Source of the DNA: Alterinioella nitratireducens | GTDB taxonomy: Bacteria; Pseudomonadota; Alphaproteobacteria; Rhodobacterales; Rhodobacteraceae | NCBI RefSeq assembly: GCF_013155465.1 | Contig: NZ_JABJVX010000011.1 | Span: 36,052 to 100,051 of the forward strand | Direction of reading: 5' to 3' | Length of the DNA: 64,000 bases | Shown here: piece by piece, positions 25,597 through 35,506 of the stretch | Layout of the letters: each line of letters opens with the position of its first letter | How positions within the stretch are numbered: the stretch's first letter is position 1 | Made by a program: the position numbers and the translations under genes | The notes under the pieces: generated by a model | Told to the model about the DNA's origin: nothing | Databases searched by the model: none | The model's input: only the letters and a program-made list of their open reading frames with translations

Positions 25597-26178
25597 TTAG
25601 TTGTCGTTCATCATGTTGCCGTCGCTCATGTCCGCGTCCATGTCGGACTGCGCGGGCATCATGCGATCGCGCATCATTTGCGCGCGGTCCATCATGTCGG
25701 CCGGTGCGGTCATTTCTTCCGACGTGACCGATCCATCACCATCGGCGTCCAGATACTGGAACCGGTCCACCATCATCTCGCGGATCATGGCGCTGTGAAG
25801 GGCCTCGAACTCGGCGATCGAGAGCGCGCCGTCGCCGTCGCTGTCGTATTCGGCGAGTTTTGCCTCCAACTGGCCGCGCATTTCCTCGGGCGTCACGGTG
25901 CCGTCGCCATCTGCGTCGAACATCTGCATCATGGTGCCGCCCATCATGCCGCCGCCCATCATGCCGCCGTGCATCTGCCGCATCATGTCCATCATGCCGT
26001 CCATGCCGCCCATCATGTCCATCATGCCGCCCATGCCGGGACCGCCGTCCTGCATGGTGCCCGCGGGCGACGCGGCATTCGGTTGGCCGCCATGGCCATG
26101 ATTGGCCTTCGCGACGGCCGCACTGCCAGCGATGGCCGTTGTCACTGCGATTGCTGCCAGAAGAGTAGTGCGTTTCAT
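25597..26178 (-). CDS. Exported Met-rich EF-hand protein
   Basis: A 193-residue protein with a signal peptide ending near AVAKAN, a Met-rich domain and three EF-hands. Nineteen Met residues occur between positions 42 and 86 in MM-rich clusters. Calcium-type loops follow at about 88-99, 112-123 and 144-155, all with DxDGDG or DSDGDG starts and Glu at position 12. The ATG at 26178 is preferred because the signal peptide begins there, though the frame is open 15 codons further. Met clusters are known in periplasmic Cu(I)-binding proteins such as CopC/CopK/CueO inserts. A periplasmic copper store with calcium-stabilised fold is a reasonable inference. Confidence 0.75.
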   Translation of the reverse strand: MKRTTLLAAIAVTTAIAGSAAVAKANHGHGGQPNAASPAGTMQDGGPGMGGMMDMMGGMDGMMDMMRQMHGGMMGGGMMGGTMMQMFDADGDGTVTPEEMRGQLEAKLAEYDSDGDGALSIAEFEALHSAMIREMMVDRFQYLDADGDGSVTSEEMTAPADMMDRAQMMRDRMMPAQSDMDADMSDGNMMNDN

Positions 26179-26688
26179 TTGGAAAACCTCGTATCCGGTG
26201 TTGCGATGAGACCTATATGGCACGTGATTTTTGCGATGGAATACCAGTCACTTCCATGCCGTGTATCGGCGGGTCGCAAATCGAGAGGCCGTTACATTGC
26301 GCGACAAAACTCTGTCCGGAATCTCCTGGATACCATCCAAGCCGGTATGCCCTGAAATCGGCCCGGTCATCCGAAACGATCCCGACACCCCTCGCAGCGT
26401 TGATAGCGGCCGCCAGCCGCCACGACATCTTGTGCCGCAGGTGACAAGACGGGCACTATCGCAAGATCTTTCAAGTTCGATACTGGGTCCGAACCGCGGG
26501 CTCAGCCTATCCCGGCCTCCGCTGTCCGGCGTTTCCGGTCAGCCGCATCGAACAGTTCCGCGAGTTTGCCCTCGTGTCGGAAGACCCCGCTTGGGAGACG
26601 CCTTGGATGCGGCCGATCAGATGCGGGTCAAGACCGGCCTGCCCCGCATCTCGCACCTGACACGGGAGATGTCAGCCCCCGGTGGCTC
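26179..26688. other. Intergenic stretch without a supported gene
   Basis: About 510 bases between the EF-hand gene and copZ. Several open frames of 70 to 160 codons exist on both strands, but none has a ribosome-binding site, a recognisable domain or coding-like continuity. The promoter of the EF-hand operon must lie near 26200, where TATATGG on the plus strand is the only AT-rich spot. The rest may hold decayed sequence; I see no IS ends. Confidence 0.4.
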
Positions 26689-26895
26689 TCATGTCGCGGC
26701 AAGAGATGACGGTTCGTAGCCCGCCTCGCGGATGGCTTCGGACACGGCGCGTTCGCTCAGGAAGGTCTCGACGGCAACGGTCTTGGTCTCAAGGTCACAC
26801 GCGACCGTCGCTGTCGGGTCGATTGACTTGACCGCCTTCTCGATTGCCGCAGTGCAATGCCCGCAGCTCATGTCGGGTACAGTGAATCTGTTCAT
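26689..26895 (-). CDS. copZ: Copper chaperone, single HMA domain
   Basis: A 68-residue cytoplasmic copper chaperone. The metal loop MSCGHC is at about residues 9-14, and the beta-alpha-beta ferredoxin-like fold is evident (FTVPDMSCGHC, EKAVKSID, TKTVAVET, AIREAGYEPS). ATG 26895 follows AAAGGAGA at good spacing; an upstream in-frame start is poor. The Cys-Gly-His-Cys loop, with His between the Cys residues, is common in bacterial CopZ-like chaperones. It delivers Cu(I) to CopA pumps and shares a divergent intergenic region with copA2, each having its own CueR-type box. Confidence 0.88.
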   Translation of the reverse strand: MNRFTVPDMSCGHCTAAIEKAVKSIDPTATVACDLETKTVAVETFLSERAVSEAIREAGYEPSSLAAT

Positions 26896-26920
26896 GGTGA
26901 TCTCCTTTATCCTGGCGACG

Positions 26921-26951
26921 AAGATGGGTGGTTCCCACATGGGAAGGTCAA
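26921..26951 (-). promoter_or_regulatory. CueR-type promoter of copZ
   Basis: On the minus strand TTGACC and CATCTT are 19 bases apart with a TTCCCA/TGGGAA dyad between. The -10 is imperfect. It lies 26 bases before the copZ ATG. Confidence 0.75.
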
Positions 26952-26976
26952 GGAGAAAAAAGTTATTTGAACTCCA

Positions 26977-27007
26977 TTGACCTTCCAGTTAATGGAAGCC
27001 TTAAATG
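26977..27007 (+). promoter_or_regulatory. CueR-type promoter of copA2
   Basis: TTGACC (26977) and TAAATG (27002) stand 19 bases apart, and TTCC-n6-GGAA (26983-26996) forms the core dyad. A start point near 27014 leaves room for the ribosome-binding site AAGGAG at 27022 and ATG at 27034, which decides the copA2 start. Confidence 0.88.
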
Positions 27008-27033
27008 CTGTCGGGATGAACAAGGAGACGTCG

Positions 27034-29553
27034 ATGCAAACTTCACAAGGCCTGCGGCTTTCAGTCCAGAACATGTCCTGCGCTTCATGCGTTGGCAGGG
27101 TCCAACGCGCTCTCTCCGCCCTGCCCGGCGTTACCGAGGTGAATGTGAACCTCGCGACCGAAACGGCGCAGGCGCAGGTCGATTCCAGATCCCGGGTCGG
27201 CGACGTGGTCGAGGCGTTGAGCCAGGCGGGCTATCCTGCCCGAACGCAATCGGTGCGGCTGAACATTTCCTCCATGTCCTGTGCCTCCTGCGTGGGCCGC
27301 GTGCAGAAAGCCCTTTCAGCGGTGCCCGGAGTCCTCGACGTCAATGTCAATCTTGCGTCTGAAACGGCGACCGTCGATTTTGCCGAGGGATCGCTTGATC
27401 TGGCCGATCTGCTGAAGGCCGCCGAAGAGGCCGGCTACCCGGCGGAGGCAACCGGCGACACGTCCTCCGAGGACCGCAGCACCCGCAAGCAAGACGAAGC
27501 CCGCGCATTCGCCCGCAAGACGATCTTTGCGGCAGCCCTTGCGCTGCCCGTTTTCGTGCTGGAAATGGGCGCGCATCTGGTGCCGGGCGTGTATGAGCTG
27601 ATCGGTCGCACGATCGGCCACCAGACAAGCTGGATGATCCAGTTCGTCCTGACGACCATCGTCATGTTCTGGCCCGGCCGGCACTTCTACACCAAGGGCT
27701 TTGCCACGTTGCTGAAGGGCGCGCCCGACATGAACAGCCTCGTGGCTGTCGGCACCGGCGCGGCCTATCTCTATTCGCTGACCGCGTTGTTCGCGCCCAC
27801 GCTTCTGCCCGAAGCGTCCCGCATGGTCTACTTCGAGGCGGCCGCCGTCATTGTCGTGCTGGTCCTTCTGGGGCGCTGGATGGAGGCACGCGCCAAGGGC
27901 CGCACCGGCGCCGCGATCCAGAAGCTGCTCGGTCTCCAGCCAAGCAGCGCGCGGATCCTGGTGGACGGCGAGCCGACGGATGTTGCCATCGAACAGATCG
28001 GCGTTGGCGATATTCTGGTTGTCCGCCCCGGCGAACGCGTCGCGGTGGATGGGGAAGTGACCCAAGGCAGCGCCCGTGTCGATGAAAGCATGATTACCGG
28101 TGAACCGGTTCCGGTCGAGAAGGCAGAGGGCGACCACGTGACCGGAGGGACCGTCAACGGGGCCAGCAGCTTTCAGTTTCGCGCCCTGCGCGTCGGGACG
28201 GATACAACGCTCGCCCAGATCATCCGAATGGTGGAAGAGGCACAGGGTGCCAAGCTGCCGATCCAGGGAATTGTGGATCGCATCACGCTCTGGTTCGTTC
28301 CGGCGGTCATGGTGTTGGCCGTGGTGACGGTGCTGACCTGGCTCTTGCTGGGGCCATCGCCGGCGCTGTCCTATGCGCTTGTGGCGGGCGTGTCGGTCCT
28401 GATCATTGCCTGTCCCTGCGCCATGGGTCTGGCGACGCCGACCTCGATCATGGTGGGCACCGGACGCGCGGCGGAGATGGGTGTTCTGTTTCGCAAGGGT
28501 GACGCGCTTCAGGAACTCACATCCGTTGATGTCGTGGCCCTGGACAAGACCGGCACGCTGACCGAAGGGCGCCCGGAACTGACGGACCTTGTGCTGGCCG
28601 ATGGGTTTGACCGCCCCGAGATGCTCGCGCTGGTCGCGGCGGTCGAGGCACAATCCGAACACCCCATTGCCGATGCCGTCGTGCGGGCGGCCAAGGCCGA
28701 GGGGGCGGCCCGCCATGACGTCGAGGCTTTCGAGTCGATCACCGGTCTCGGTGTGCGGGCCAAGGTTGCCGGGCACGATGTGTTGGTCGGCGCGGATCGT
28801 CTGATGACCCGTGAAGGTCTGGACATCGCGTCCCTGGCGGATGCGGAACGCCGTATCGCGGAACAGGGACGGACAGCGCTCTTTGCGGCGGTGGATGGAA
28901 AGGTCGCGGCAGTTATCGGCGTGGCGGATCCGGTGAAACCCGCCAGCACCGCCGCCATTCGCGCCCTGCACGATCTCGGGCTGAAGGTGGCCATGATCAC
29001 CGGCGACAAGGCGGAAACGGCAAATGCCATCGCGCGGGAAATCGGCATCGACCATGTGTTCGCCGGTGTCCTGCCCGATGGCAAGGTGGCGGCGCTGGAC
29101 ACGTTGAAGGGCAACCACCAGCGGATCGCGTTCGTCGGCGATGGCATCAACGACGCGCCGGCGCTGGCCCATGCCGATGTCGGCATCGCCATCGGCACGG
29201 GAACCGACGTGGCCATCGAATCGGCCGATGTCGTGCTGATGTCGGGCGATCTGCGGGGTGTCGTGAACGCGTTCCAGGTGTCCGCGCGCTCGATGCGGAA
29301 CATCCGGCAGAACCTGTTCTGGGCGTTCGGATACAATGTCGCCCTGATCCCGGTGGCCGCAGGCGTGCTGTATCCGTCCTTCGGCCTGCTGCTGTCGCCC
29401 GTGCTTGCGGCGGGCGCAATGGCGTTCAGCTCGGTCTTCGTCCTGACGAATGCGCTGCGGCTTCGCTGGGTGCGCCCCGCAATGAGCGAGGCCGAGACGC
29501 CGGTCGTCACCGAAAGCGCTGTGCCGGTCCCCACCCCCGTCGCCGCGGAATGA
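27034..29553 (+). CDS. copA: Cu(I)-exporting P-type ATPase with two HMA domains (copA2)
   Basis: An 839-residue P1B-1 copper pump. Two N-terminal HMA domains have MSCASC loops (Cys16/Cys19 and Cys83/Cys86). The CPC motif is at 460-462, Asp504 is the phosphorylation site in DKTGTLT, the hinge reads [19 protein letters not shown], and the last helices hold GYN and the [15 protein letters not shown]u(I) signature. The ATG at 27034 is chosen since AAGGAG precedes it and since an upstream ATG at 27016 would lie at the transcription start. The pump exports Cu(I) from the cytoplasm. The gene is followed after 13 bases by the CueR-like regulator, so the two are co-transcribed. Confidence 0.95.
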   Translation: MQTSQGLRLSVQNMSCASCVGRVQRALSALPGVTEVNVNLATETAQAQVDSRSRVGDVVEALSQAGYPARTQSVRLNISSMSCASCVGRVQKALSAVPGVLDVNVNLASETATVDFAEGSLDLADLLKAAEEAGYPAEATGDTSSEDRSTRKQDEARAFARKTIFAAALALPVFVLEMGAHLVPGVYELIGRTIGHQTSWMIQFVLTTIVMFWPGRHFYTKGFATLLKGAPDMNSLVAVGTGAAYLYSLTALFAPTLLPEASRMVYFEAAAVIVVLVLLGRWMEARAKGRTGAAIQKLLGLQPSSARILVDGEPTDVAIEQIGVGDILVVRPGERVAVDGEVTQGSARVDESMITGEPVPVEKAEGDHVTGGTVNGASSFQFRALRVGTDTTLAQIIRMVEEAQGAKLPIQGIVDRITLWFVPAVMVLAVVTVLTWLLLGPSPALSYALVAGVSVLIIACPCAMGLATPTSIMVGTGRAAEMGVLFRKGDALQELTSVDVVALDKTGTLTEGRPELTDLVLADGFDRPEMLALVAAVEAQSEHPIADAVVRAAKAEGAARHDVEAFESITGLGVRAKVAGHDVLVGADRLMTREGLDIASLADAERRIAEQGRTALFAAVDGKVAAVIGVADPVKPASTAAIRALHDLGLKVAMITGDKAETANAIAREIGIDHVFAGVLPDGKVAALDTLKGNHQRIAFVGDGINDAPALAHADVGIAIGTGTDVAIESADVVLMSGDLRGVVNAFQVSARSMRNIRQNLFWAFGYNVALIPVAAGVLYPSFGLLLSPVLAAGAMAFSSVFVLTNALRLRWVRPAMSEAETPVVTESAVPVPTPVAAE

Positions 29554-29566
29554 GGAGGGTTACGAC

Positions 29567-29986
29567 ATGAACATCGGAGACGTCGCCGAAAAGTCCGGCC
29601 TGCCGCCCAAGACGATCCGCTACTACGAGGAGATCGGCCTGGTGCGGCCATTGCGGAGCGCAAACGGATATCGCAACTTTCTGGAAAGGGACGTGCACAA
29701 GCTTGCCTTTCTGGGCCGCGCCCGCGCGCTTGGATTTACCATAGAAGACTGCCGTAATCTGATGGCGCTCTATGAGGATGACCAGCGCGCCAGCTCCGAG
29801 GTCAAGGAGATCGCCGAACAGCATCTCGAACGTATCGACAACAAGATCGCGGAACTTGCGCAGATGCGTGCGACCCTCTCGCACCTGGTTCACGCCTGTG
29901 CCGGAGATCACCGCCCGGATTGCCCGATCCTGGCCGATCTTGCCGCGACATGCCCTGATGAGGATCTGATTGACACGACGGCATAG
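29567..29986 (+). CDS. cueR: Cu(I)-responsive MerR-family regulator (CueR/HmrR)
   Basis: A 139-residue MerR-family activator. The N-terminal winged helix (IGDVAEKSGLPPKTIRYYEE) is followed by a dimer helix and the Cu(I) loop CAGDHRPDC, with Cys111 and Cys119 matching Cys112 and Cys120 of E. coli CueR. Ser at about 77, in place of a third Cys, is typical of monovalent-metal sensors. It lies in the copA2 transcript and is probably autoregulated through the box at 26977-27007. The five TTGACCTTCC boxes of the window are its expected targets, giving a copper regulon of at least four transcripts beyond its own. Confidence 0.93.
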   Translation: MNIGDVAEKSGLPPKTIRYYEEIGLVRPLRSANGYRNFLERDVHKLAFLGRARALGFTIEDCRNLMALYEDDQRASSEVKEIAEQHLERIDNKIAELAQMRATLSHLVHACAGDHRPDCPILADLAATCPDEDLIDTTA

Positions 29987-30276
29987 CCGCAACCTGCGGA
30001 TCGCGACCGGCAAGGCGCACGCTCGGGGAAAGAGGGCCCACCCCAAGGCCGTGAACGGAAAAGGAACAGATGTGGCCGAACGACCTGCTATCCGCTCCGC
30101 TCTTGACTGTCCGGGCTTGCGGATCCGAGGGTGATGGATGATCGCGATGTCACCGGTTCCGCGTACAGGAATCCGTGGGCTGGAAATGTATCGCGCCGTC
30201 GTGTTTTCCGCCCTTGTTACATACCGTGACAATTCCGAGGCGGAAACACCCCGTCCTTTTGCATAGGACTTACGCG

Positions 30277-31002
30277 ATGAAGTCAGAAAGCCCCCATATC
30301 CTCGTCGTGGACGATCACCGCGAAATCCGGGATGCCGTGACACGGTTCCTGCAAAAAAGCGGCTTGCGGGCGACCTCGGCGACGGATGCCGCGGATATGG
30401 ACCAGAAACTTGCCGTCGGCAGTTTCGACTTGATCGTGCTGGATGTCATGATGCCGGGCGAGGACGGGCTGTCGGTCTGTCGCAGGCTGTCCGCCTCGGG
30501 GTCGTGCTCGATCATCATGCTGACGGCGCTTGGCGATGACATGGACCGGATCATCGGGCTTGAGATCGGTGCGGATGACTATCTGCCCAAACCGTTCAAC
30601 CCGCGCGAGCTTCTGGCCCGGATAAAGGCCGTGCTCAGGCGCAGCGACCGCCTGGAATCCCTCGCCGGGCGCCTGGCTGGAAAAACCGTCCAGTTCGCCC
30701 ATTGGAGCCTTGACGTGGATCGGCGCGCGCTGCTGTCGGATACGGGGATCAAGGACAGCCTTTCCAATTCCGAGTTTCGCCTGCTGATCACTTTCCTGGA
30801 ACGGCCCCGGCTGATCCTCAGCCGCGAACAGCTTCTGGACCTCACCGCCGGACGATCCGCCGGCCCGTTCGACCGGACAATCGACAATCAGGTGAGCCGC
30901 CTGCGCCGCAAGATCGAGGCCGACCCGATGCGTCCGCGGATCATAACGACCGTCCGTAACGGCGGCTACAGCCTGGCAACCGACGTGGAGGTTGCGTCGT
31001 GA
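30277..31002 (+). CDS. OmpR-family response regulator
   Basis: A 241-residue two-component response regulator. The receiver domain (residues 1-125) has the acidic pair VDDH, the phosphorylated Asp56 in VLDVMMPGEDG, Thr in IMLTALG and Lys in YLPKPFNP. The C-terminal half is a winged-helix OmpR/PhoB-type DNA-binding domain (LSNSEFRLLITFLERP, then TIDNQVSRLRRKIE). ATG 30277 is chosen because the upstream open frame reads as non-coding. The stop overlaps the kinase GTG by four bases. Downstream cytochrome c maturation genes are coupled to the kinase in the same way, so copper, heme or redox stress is a likely signal. Confidence 0.9.
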   Translation: MKSESPHILVVDDHREIRDAVTRFLQKSGLRATSATDAADMDQKLAVGSFDLIVLDVMMPGEDGLSVCRRLSASGSCSIIMLTALGDDMDRIIGLEIGADDYLPKPFNPRELLARIKAVLRRSDRLESLAGRLAGKTVQFAHWSLDVDRRALLSDTGIKDSLSNSEFRLLITFLERPRLILSREQLLDLTAGRSAGPFDRTIDNQVSRLRRKIEADPMRPRIITTVRNGGYSLATDVEVAS

Positions 31003-32459
31003 TCCGCGGCTTCTTCTCGAGTTTGCGCGGACAATTGATCCTGCTTCTTCTCGGCGTTCTGTTGGCGGCCCAGATCGTGAGCCTGTTCTTCTTTGTCGAT
31101 GAACGCAGCCTTGCCGTTCGTGCCGCACTGGGTTTCGAAGCGGCAGGTCGTGCCGCAAGCGTCGCCCGCCTTCTGGAGGAGGCCCCGATCGAATTGCACG
31201 CGTCCATCCTGCGGGCCGCCAATTCACCCCTGGTTCGTTTTGACGTGACCGAAAGCCCGCAGGTTCAGGAAGCCGATCACAATGTCGCCGGACCGGTCGA
31301 GGACAGGATCAGAAGGCTGCTCGGCGATCAGTTCACCCGAGAGATCAGGGTAGATGTGCATGACGTCGAGGGGACGATCATGCCCTTGTCGCATCTCTCA
31401 CCCGATATGGCAGAAATGCACGTCGCGATGATGCGGGGCGATCTGTCGGCATTGGAGATGAGCGTTTCGATCGCGCTGTCGGGGGGCGATTGGCTGAATG
31501 TCGAGACCCGGTTCGAACGGCCCCCGCTGCAATGGGCCTGGGGCTCGACCGTGACCTTCGTGGGGACAGCCGCGGTTCTTCTGGCGGCTGGATTCTGGTT
31601 CCTGATGACAGGGATCACCGGCCCCTTGAGACGCCTGGCCGTGGCCAGCGAACGTCTGGGCCGCGGTGAGGATATGGAGCCTGTGGAACCGACCGGCCCG
31701 ACCGAGGTGCGCGATCTGACGGCGGCCTTCGGTATCATGCAGCAACGTCTGACCCGGTTTGTCGAGGATCGCACGCGCATGCTGGCCGCCATTGGCCACG
31801 ATCTGCGCTCGCCGCTGACGGCGCTGCGGGTCAGAACGGAGATGGTGGATGACACGGAAACCCGCGATGCACTGACCTCCAGCATCGAAGAGATGCAGGG
31901 GATGCTGGATGCGACCCTGTCCTATGCCCGCGGCGTCAGTGCCTCCGAGGCGTCCGAGCGCGTCCAGGTCGGGCAGATGCTCGGCGACATCAACCAGACA
32001 CTGACCACTCCTGTCTCGCTTGCGCCGGGGCCGGAGGTTTCGGTGTCGGTGCGCCCGTTCGCATTCCGGCGTGCGGTGCGCAACCTGATCGAGAACGCGC
32101 AGCGCTATGGCGGCAACGCGCGGGTCAGCTATGACGTTCAGGGCGAGGTTCTGGCAATCCGCATTGCCGATGATGGTCCGGGCATTCCCGACGACCTGCT
32201 GGAGGACGTGTTTGCGCCTTTCCACCGGCTGGAACAATCGCGGTCCCTGGATACCGGCGGGCACGGCCTGGGTCTGTCGATCGCCCGTGGTATCTTGCGG
32301 GCACATGGCGGCGATGTCATATTGTCCAACGCGCCCGAGGGGGGTCTGATCGCCACCCTCACCCTGCCGATCGATACGGCGGCCTCCGTGAATGGGCCTG
32401 AAACCGCACCGGGTGATTTCCGCCCGTATCCCGAAATCGAATATCGAGGAACGACATGA
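30999..32459 (+). CDS. Sensor histidine kinase
   Basis: A 486-residue inner-membrane kinase with two transmembrane segments (about 8-33 and 182-205) around a periplasmic sensor of about 150 residues, then a HAMP linker, the phospho-accepting His in IGHDLRSPLTALRVR, and an HATPase domain (IENAQRYGG, ADDGPGIPD, GGHGLGLSIARG). The start is GTG overlapping the regulator gene. The periplasmic part contains several Met/His residues (for example LSHLSPDMAEMHVAMMRGD), which may form a copper site as in CopS-like sensors; this is an inference. Its stop overlaps the ccmF ATG by four bases. Confidence 0.9.
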   Translation: MIRGFFSSLRGQLILLLLGVLLAAQIVSLFFFVDERSLAVRAALGFEAAGRAASVARLLEEAPIELHASILRAANSPLVRFDVTESPQVQEADHNVAGPVEDRIRRLLGDQFTREIRVDVHDVEGTIMPLSHLSPDMAEMHVAMMRGDLSALEMSVSIALSGGDWLNVETRFERPPLQWAWGSTVTFVGTAAVLLAAGFWFLMTGITGPLRRLAVASERLGRGEDMEPVEPTGPTEVRDLTAAFGIMQQRLTRFVEDRTRMLAAIGHDLRSPLTALRVRTEMVDDTETRDALTSSIEEMQGMLDATLSYARGVSASEASERVQVGQMLGDINQTLTTPVSLAPGPEVSVSVRPFAFRRAVRNLIENAQRYGGNARVSYDVQGEVLAIRIADDGPGIPDDLLEDVFAPFHRLEQSRSLDTGGHGLGLSIARGILRAHGGDVILSNAPEGGLIATLTLPIDTAASVNGPETAPGDFRPYPEIEYRGTT

Positions 32460-34459
32460 TCCCTGAACTCGGACAATTCGCGCTGACGCTCGCTTTTGGC
32501 TTCGCGCTGGTTCAAAGCGTGCTGCCGATGCTCGGCGCGTCCCGTGGCAACCTGCTCTGGATGCGTTCGGCGCGGGCAACATCGCTGGCGCAGGTGGCCT
32601 TCACCCTGGTTGCCTTCGCGGCGCTGATGCGGTCATTCGTGGTCAGCGATTTCACCGTGTTGAACGTGGTCGAGAACTCCCATTCGCTCAAGCCGCTTCT
32701 GTTCAAGATCGCGGGCACCTGGGGCAGCCACGAGGGCTCCTTGCTTCTGTGGGTGCTGATCCTGACCGTGTTCGGGGCCGGGGTGTCGTTCTTCGGCACC
32801 AATATTTCGGAGGGGCTGCGCGCCCGGACCCTTTCGGTGCAGGCCTGGATCAGCGTCGGTTTCTTCAGCTTCATGCTGTTCACGTCGAACCCGTTCGAGC
32901 GGGTCTTTCCGCCCCCCGCGGATGGCCAGGATCTCAATCCGCTGCTTCAGGATGTCGGCCTCGCCATGCACCCGCCGCTGCTCTATTTCGGCTATGTCGG
33001 TTTTTCGATCGTGTTCTCCTTCGCTGTCGCCGCGCTGATCGAAGGGCGGGTCGATGCGGCCTGGGCGCGGTGGGTGCGGCCATGGACGCTGGCGGCCTGG
33101 ATCAGCCTGACCGCCGGCATCGCTGTCGGGTCATGGTGGGCCTATTACGAGCTTGGCTGGGGCGGCTGGTGGTTCTGGGATCCGGTCGAGAATGTCAGCT
33201 TCATGCCGTGGCTCCTGGGCACCGCGCTGCTGCATTCCGCCATCGTGACCGAGAAACGCGACGCGTTCAAAAGCTGGACGATCCTGCTTGCGATCCTGAC
33301 CTTCTCCATGTCGCTTCTGGGCACTTTCATCGTGCGGTCGGGGCTGCTCACGTCGGTCCACGCTTTCGCCGTCGATCCCGAACGCGGGCTCTATATCCTG
33401 TGGCTTCTGGGGATCAGCATCGGGGGATCCCTGCTGCTCTTCGCGTGGCGCGCCCCGGCGCTTGAATCCGGCGGCCTGTTCCGTCCGATCAGCCGCGAAG
33501 CCGGATTGCTCGTGAACAACCTGCTGCTCGCCTCGGCGACCGGCACCGTCCTCTTCGGCACGCTCTATCCGTTGTTTATCGAAGCCCTCAGCGGAGAACG
33601 TCTTTCCGTCGGGCCACCGTTCTTCAACGCAACCTTCATCCCGATAATGCTGCCCTTGGTCTTTGTCATGGCGATCGGGCCGTTTCTGTCGTGGAAACGC
33701 GCCGATCTTGCGGGTGTCCTGCAACGGTTGAAATTCGCGGCCGTGCTGTCGGGCCTGACCGCGCTGGTGGTCTGGTACCTGACCGAAGGCGGGCCGGTTC
33801 TGGCCTATCTGTCCCTTGCGCTTGCCGTCTGGCTTCTCCTTGCCACGGTGATGGAATGGGCGGGGCGGATCCGGTTTGGCGAGGTGCCCCTCCGGGAGGC
33901 GCTGCGCCGCGCGAAGAACCTGCCCCGCGCGGCCCATGGGATGACGATGGCGCATCTCGGTCTTGCCGTCGCGATCGTGGGTTTCGTCGGATCGACGGCC
34001 TGGAAATCGGAAGAGATCGTGTTCGTCACGCCGGGCACGGAGATCTCGATTGCCGGCTTCGATGTGGTCTATGAAGGCGTCGAGCGGATCACCGGGCCGA
34101 ACTATGTCGCCAACCGGGGAACCCTCGTCGTCGAACGCGACGGCGACTACGTGACGACACTCTACCCCGAACGCAGGCAGTATCCCGTCGCGCAATACAG
34201 CACGACGGAATCGTCAATCCGCTCCACCTTGGCAGGCGATCTCTATGCCTCGCTGACGGAACCCGCCAATGCCGAGGCCGAGGCGCGGGGGGCCTGGACG
34301 CTGCGCATCCTCTATGAACCACTGGTGAATTTCATCTGGATCGGTTCGGCAATGCTGGTTCTCGGTGGCGGCTTGTCGCTGTCGGACAGGCGTCTGCGTA
34401 TCGGCGCGCCACGCCGTTCGGCCCGCCGATCCGCGGCCGCTGAAACCCCCGCGGAGTAA
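32456..34459 (+). CDS. ccmF: Cytochrome c heme lyase subunit CcmF
   Basis: A 667-residue membrane protein of the CcmF/NrfE heme lyase family with about 15 helices. The WWD heme-handling domain is evident as WGGWWFWDPVENVSFMPW, and axial His residues are in SHEGSLLLW, TSVHAF and MHPPLL. CcmF takes heme from CcmE and attaches it to reduced CxxCH motifs in the periplasm. The gene begins inside the end of the histidine kinase gene, so it is tied to the two-component system. The CcmABCDE part is not in the window. A dedicated lyase for the many cytochromes of this region is likely. Confidence 0.95.
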   Translation: MIPELGQFALTLAFGFALVQSVLPMLGASRGNLLWMRSARATSLAQVAFTLVAFAALMRSFVVSDFTVLNVVENSHSLKPLLFKIAGTWGSHEGSLLLWVLILTVFGAGVSFFGTNISEGLRARTLSVQAWISVGFFSFMLFTSNPFERVFPPPADGQDLNPLLQDVGLAMHPPLLYFGYVGFSIVFSFAVAALIEGRVDAAWARWVRPWTLAAWISLTAGIAVGSWWAYYELGWGGWWFWDPVENVSFMPWLLGTALLHSAIVTEKRDAFKSWTILLAILTFSMSLLGTFIVRSGLLTSVHAFAVDPERGLYILWLLGISIGGSLLLFAWRAPALESGGLFRPISREAGLLVNNLLLASATGTVLFGTLYPLFIEALSGERLSVGPPFFNATFIPIMLPLVFVMAIGPFLSWKRADLAGVLQRLKFAAVLSGLTALVVWYLTEGGPVLAYLSLALAVWLLLATVMEWAGRIRFGEVPLREALRRAKNLPRAAHGMTMAHLGLAVAIVGFVGSTAWKSEEIVFVTPGTEISIAGFDVVYEGVERITGPNYVANRGTLVVERDGDYVTTLYPERRQYPVAQYSTTESSIRSTLAGDLYASLTEPANAEAEARGAWTLRILYEPLVNFIWIGSAMLVLGGGLSLSDRRLRIGAPRRSARRSAAAETPAE

Positions 34460-34463
34460 ACCC

Positions 34464-35021
34464 ATGAAGCGCCTTCTTTTCGCCAGCCCGGTCATTGTCG
34501 CTCTGGTCTTTGGTGCGTTCTTCCTGTGGGGCCTGAACCCCGAACGCGATCCGAACTCCATCCCGTCCGTGCTGATCTCCCGGCCTGCGCCCGTTTTCGA
34601 GTTGCCAGAGGTTGCGGGAACCGGTGTGCCGGGCTTCTCGAACGCTGATCTGGAGGGGAACGATGCACCGGTGATTGTCAACGTCTTCGCCTCGTGGTGC
34701 GTCCCGTGTCGGGCCGAACACGCGGTTCTGACCCGCCTGGTCGCGGAGGAAGGCGTGCAACTGTTCGGCATCAATTACCGGGACGAGCCGGAGGATGCCG
34801 CCCGCTGGCTGAACGAGCTTGGCAATCCCTACGTACGTATCGGCTCCGATATCGACGGGCGCGTTGGCCTCGACTGGGGCCTGACCGGGGTTCCGGAAAC
34901 CTTCATCGTCGGCCCGGACGGGACGGTTCTTTACAAACATATTGGTCCGATCCTGGGCGATGTGGCAATTCGTAACTTCACGACCGCCCTCGCCCAGGCC
35001 CGGCAGGCAGGCATGACATGA
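34464..35021 (+). CDS. ccmG: CcmG/DsbE thioredoxin-like reductant protein
   Basis: A 185-residue membrane-anchored thioredoxin. One N-terminal helix is followed by the CcmG-type GVPGFSNADLEG entry, the active site WCVPC, and the cis-Pro loop GVPETFIVGPDG. CcmG reduces the apocytochrome or CcmH disulfide before heme attachment. The ATG at 34464 follows the ccmF stop by four bases. Its stop overlaps the ccmH start by four bases. Confidence 0.93.
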   Translation: MKRLLFASPVIVALVFGAFFLWGLNPERDPNSIPSVLISRPAPVFELPEVAGTGVPGFSNADLEGNDAPVIVNVFASWCVPCRAEHAVLTRLVAEEGVQLFGINYRDEPEDAARWLNELGNPYVRIGSDIDGRVGLDWGLTGVPETFIVGPDGTVLYKHIGPILGDVAIRNFTTALAQARQAGMT

Positions 35022-35506
35022 TCACCCGACTTCTTCTTGTCCTCGCAGTGGTGTTGACCTCCGCGACCATCGCCCTGGCGGTCGAGCCGGACGAGATGCT
35101 GGACGACCCGGCGCTGGAGGCCCGCGCGCGCGAAGTGTCGCAGCAGCTTCGTTGCGTCGTCTGCCAGAACCAGGACATCGACAGTTCCAACGCCGGCATC
35201 GCGCGCAACATGCGGGTGCTGGTTCGGGAGCGCATCGTTGCCGGTGACAGCAATGACGAGGTTCTGGAAGCCATGGTCGCGCGCTACGGCAACTACGTTC
35301 TGCTGCGCCCGCCCTTCAACACACAGACCTATGCCTTGTGGCTTGCGCCGCTGGTCCTGGTGCTTCTGGCCGCATCCATCGGCATCGCCGTCATTCGGCA
35401 GGCACGGCGAAAAAAACATGAGAAACCAGATGAATTGACCGCCGAAGAGGAGGACGCCCTCCGGTCGGTCATCGACACCCCGCCAACGACGGAGACCCGC
35501 CAATGA
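35018..35506 (+). CDS. ccmH: Cytochrome c maturation protein CcmH
   Basis: A 162-residue protein with a signal peptide, the redox motif LRCVVCQNQ at about residues 44-52 and a single C-terminal helix. It keeps apocytochrome CxxCH cysteines reduced, together with CcmG. The three-helix periplasmic domain (ARNMRVLVRERIVAG, then MVARYGNYVLLRPPF) is complete. Overlaps of four bases on both sides show coupling to ccmG and ccmI. Confidence 0.95.
   Translation: MITRLLLVLAVVLTSATIALAVEPDEMLDDPALEARAREVSQQLRCVVCQNQDIDSSNAGIARNMRVLVRERIVAGDSNDEVLEAMVARYGNYVLLRPPFNTQTYALWLAPLVLVLLAASIGIAVIRQARRKKHEKPDELTAEEEDALRSVIDTPPTTETRQ

Noticed and set aside
26231..26719. Plus-strand frame of about 160 codons between the EF-hand gene and copZ
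   Set aside because: No family resemblance, no ribosome-binding site, and it overlaps the end of copZ on the other strand.
16679..29553. Two copA genes as a recent duplication
   Set aside because: Their N-termini differ (two CPMHP-type domains versus two HMA domains) and the cores differ clearly, so they are distinct pumps, not a recent copy.
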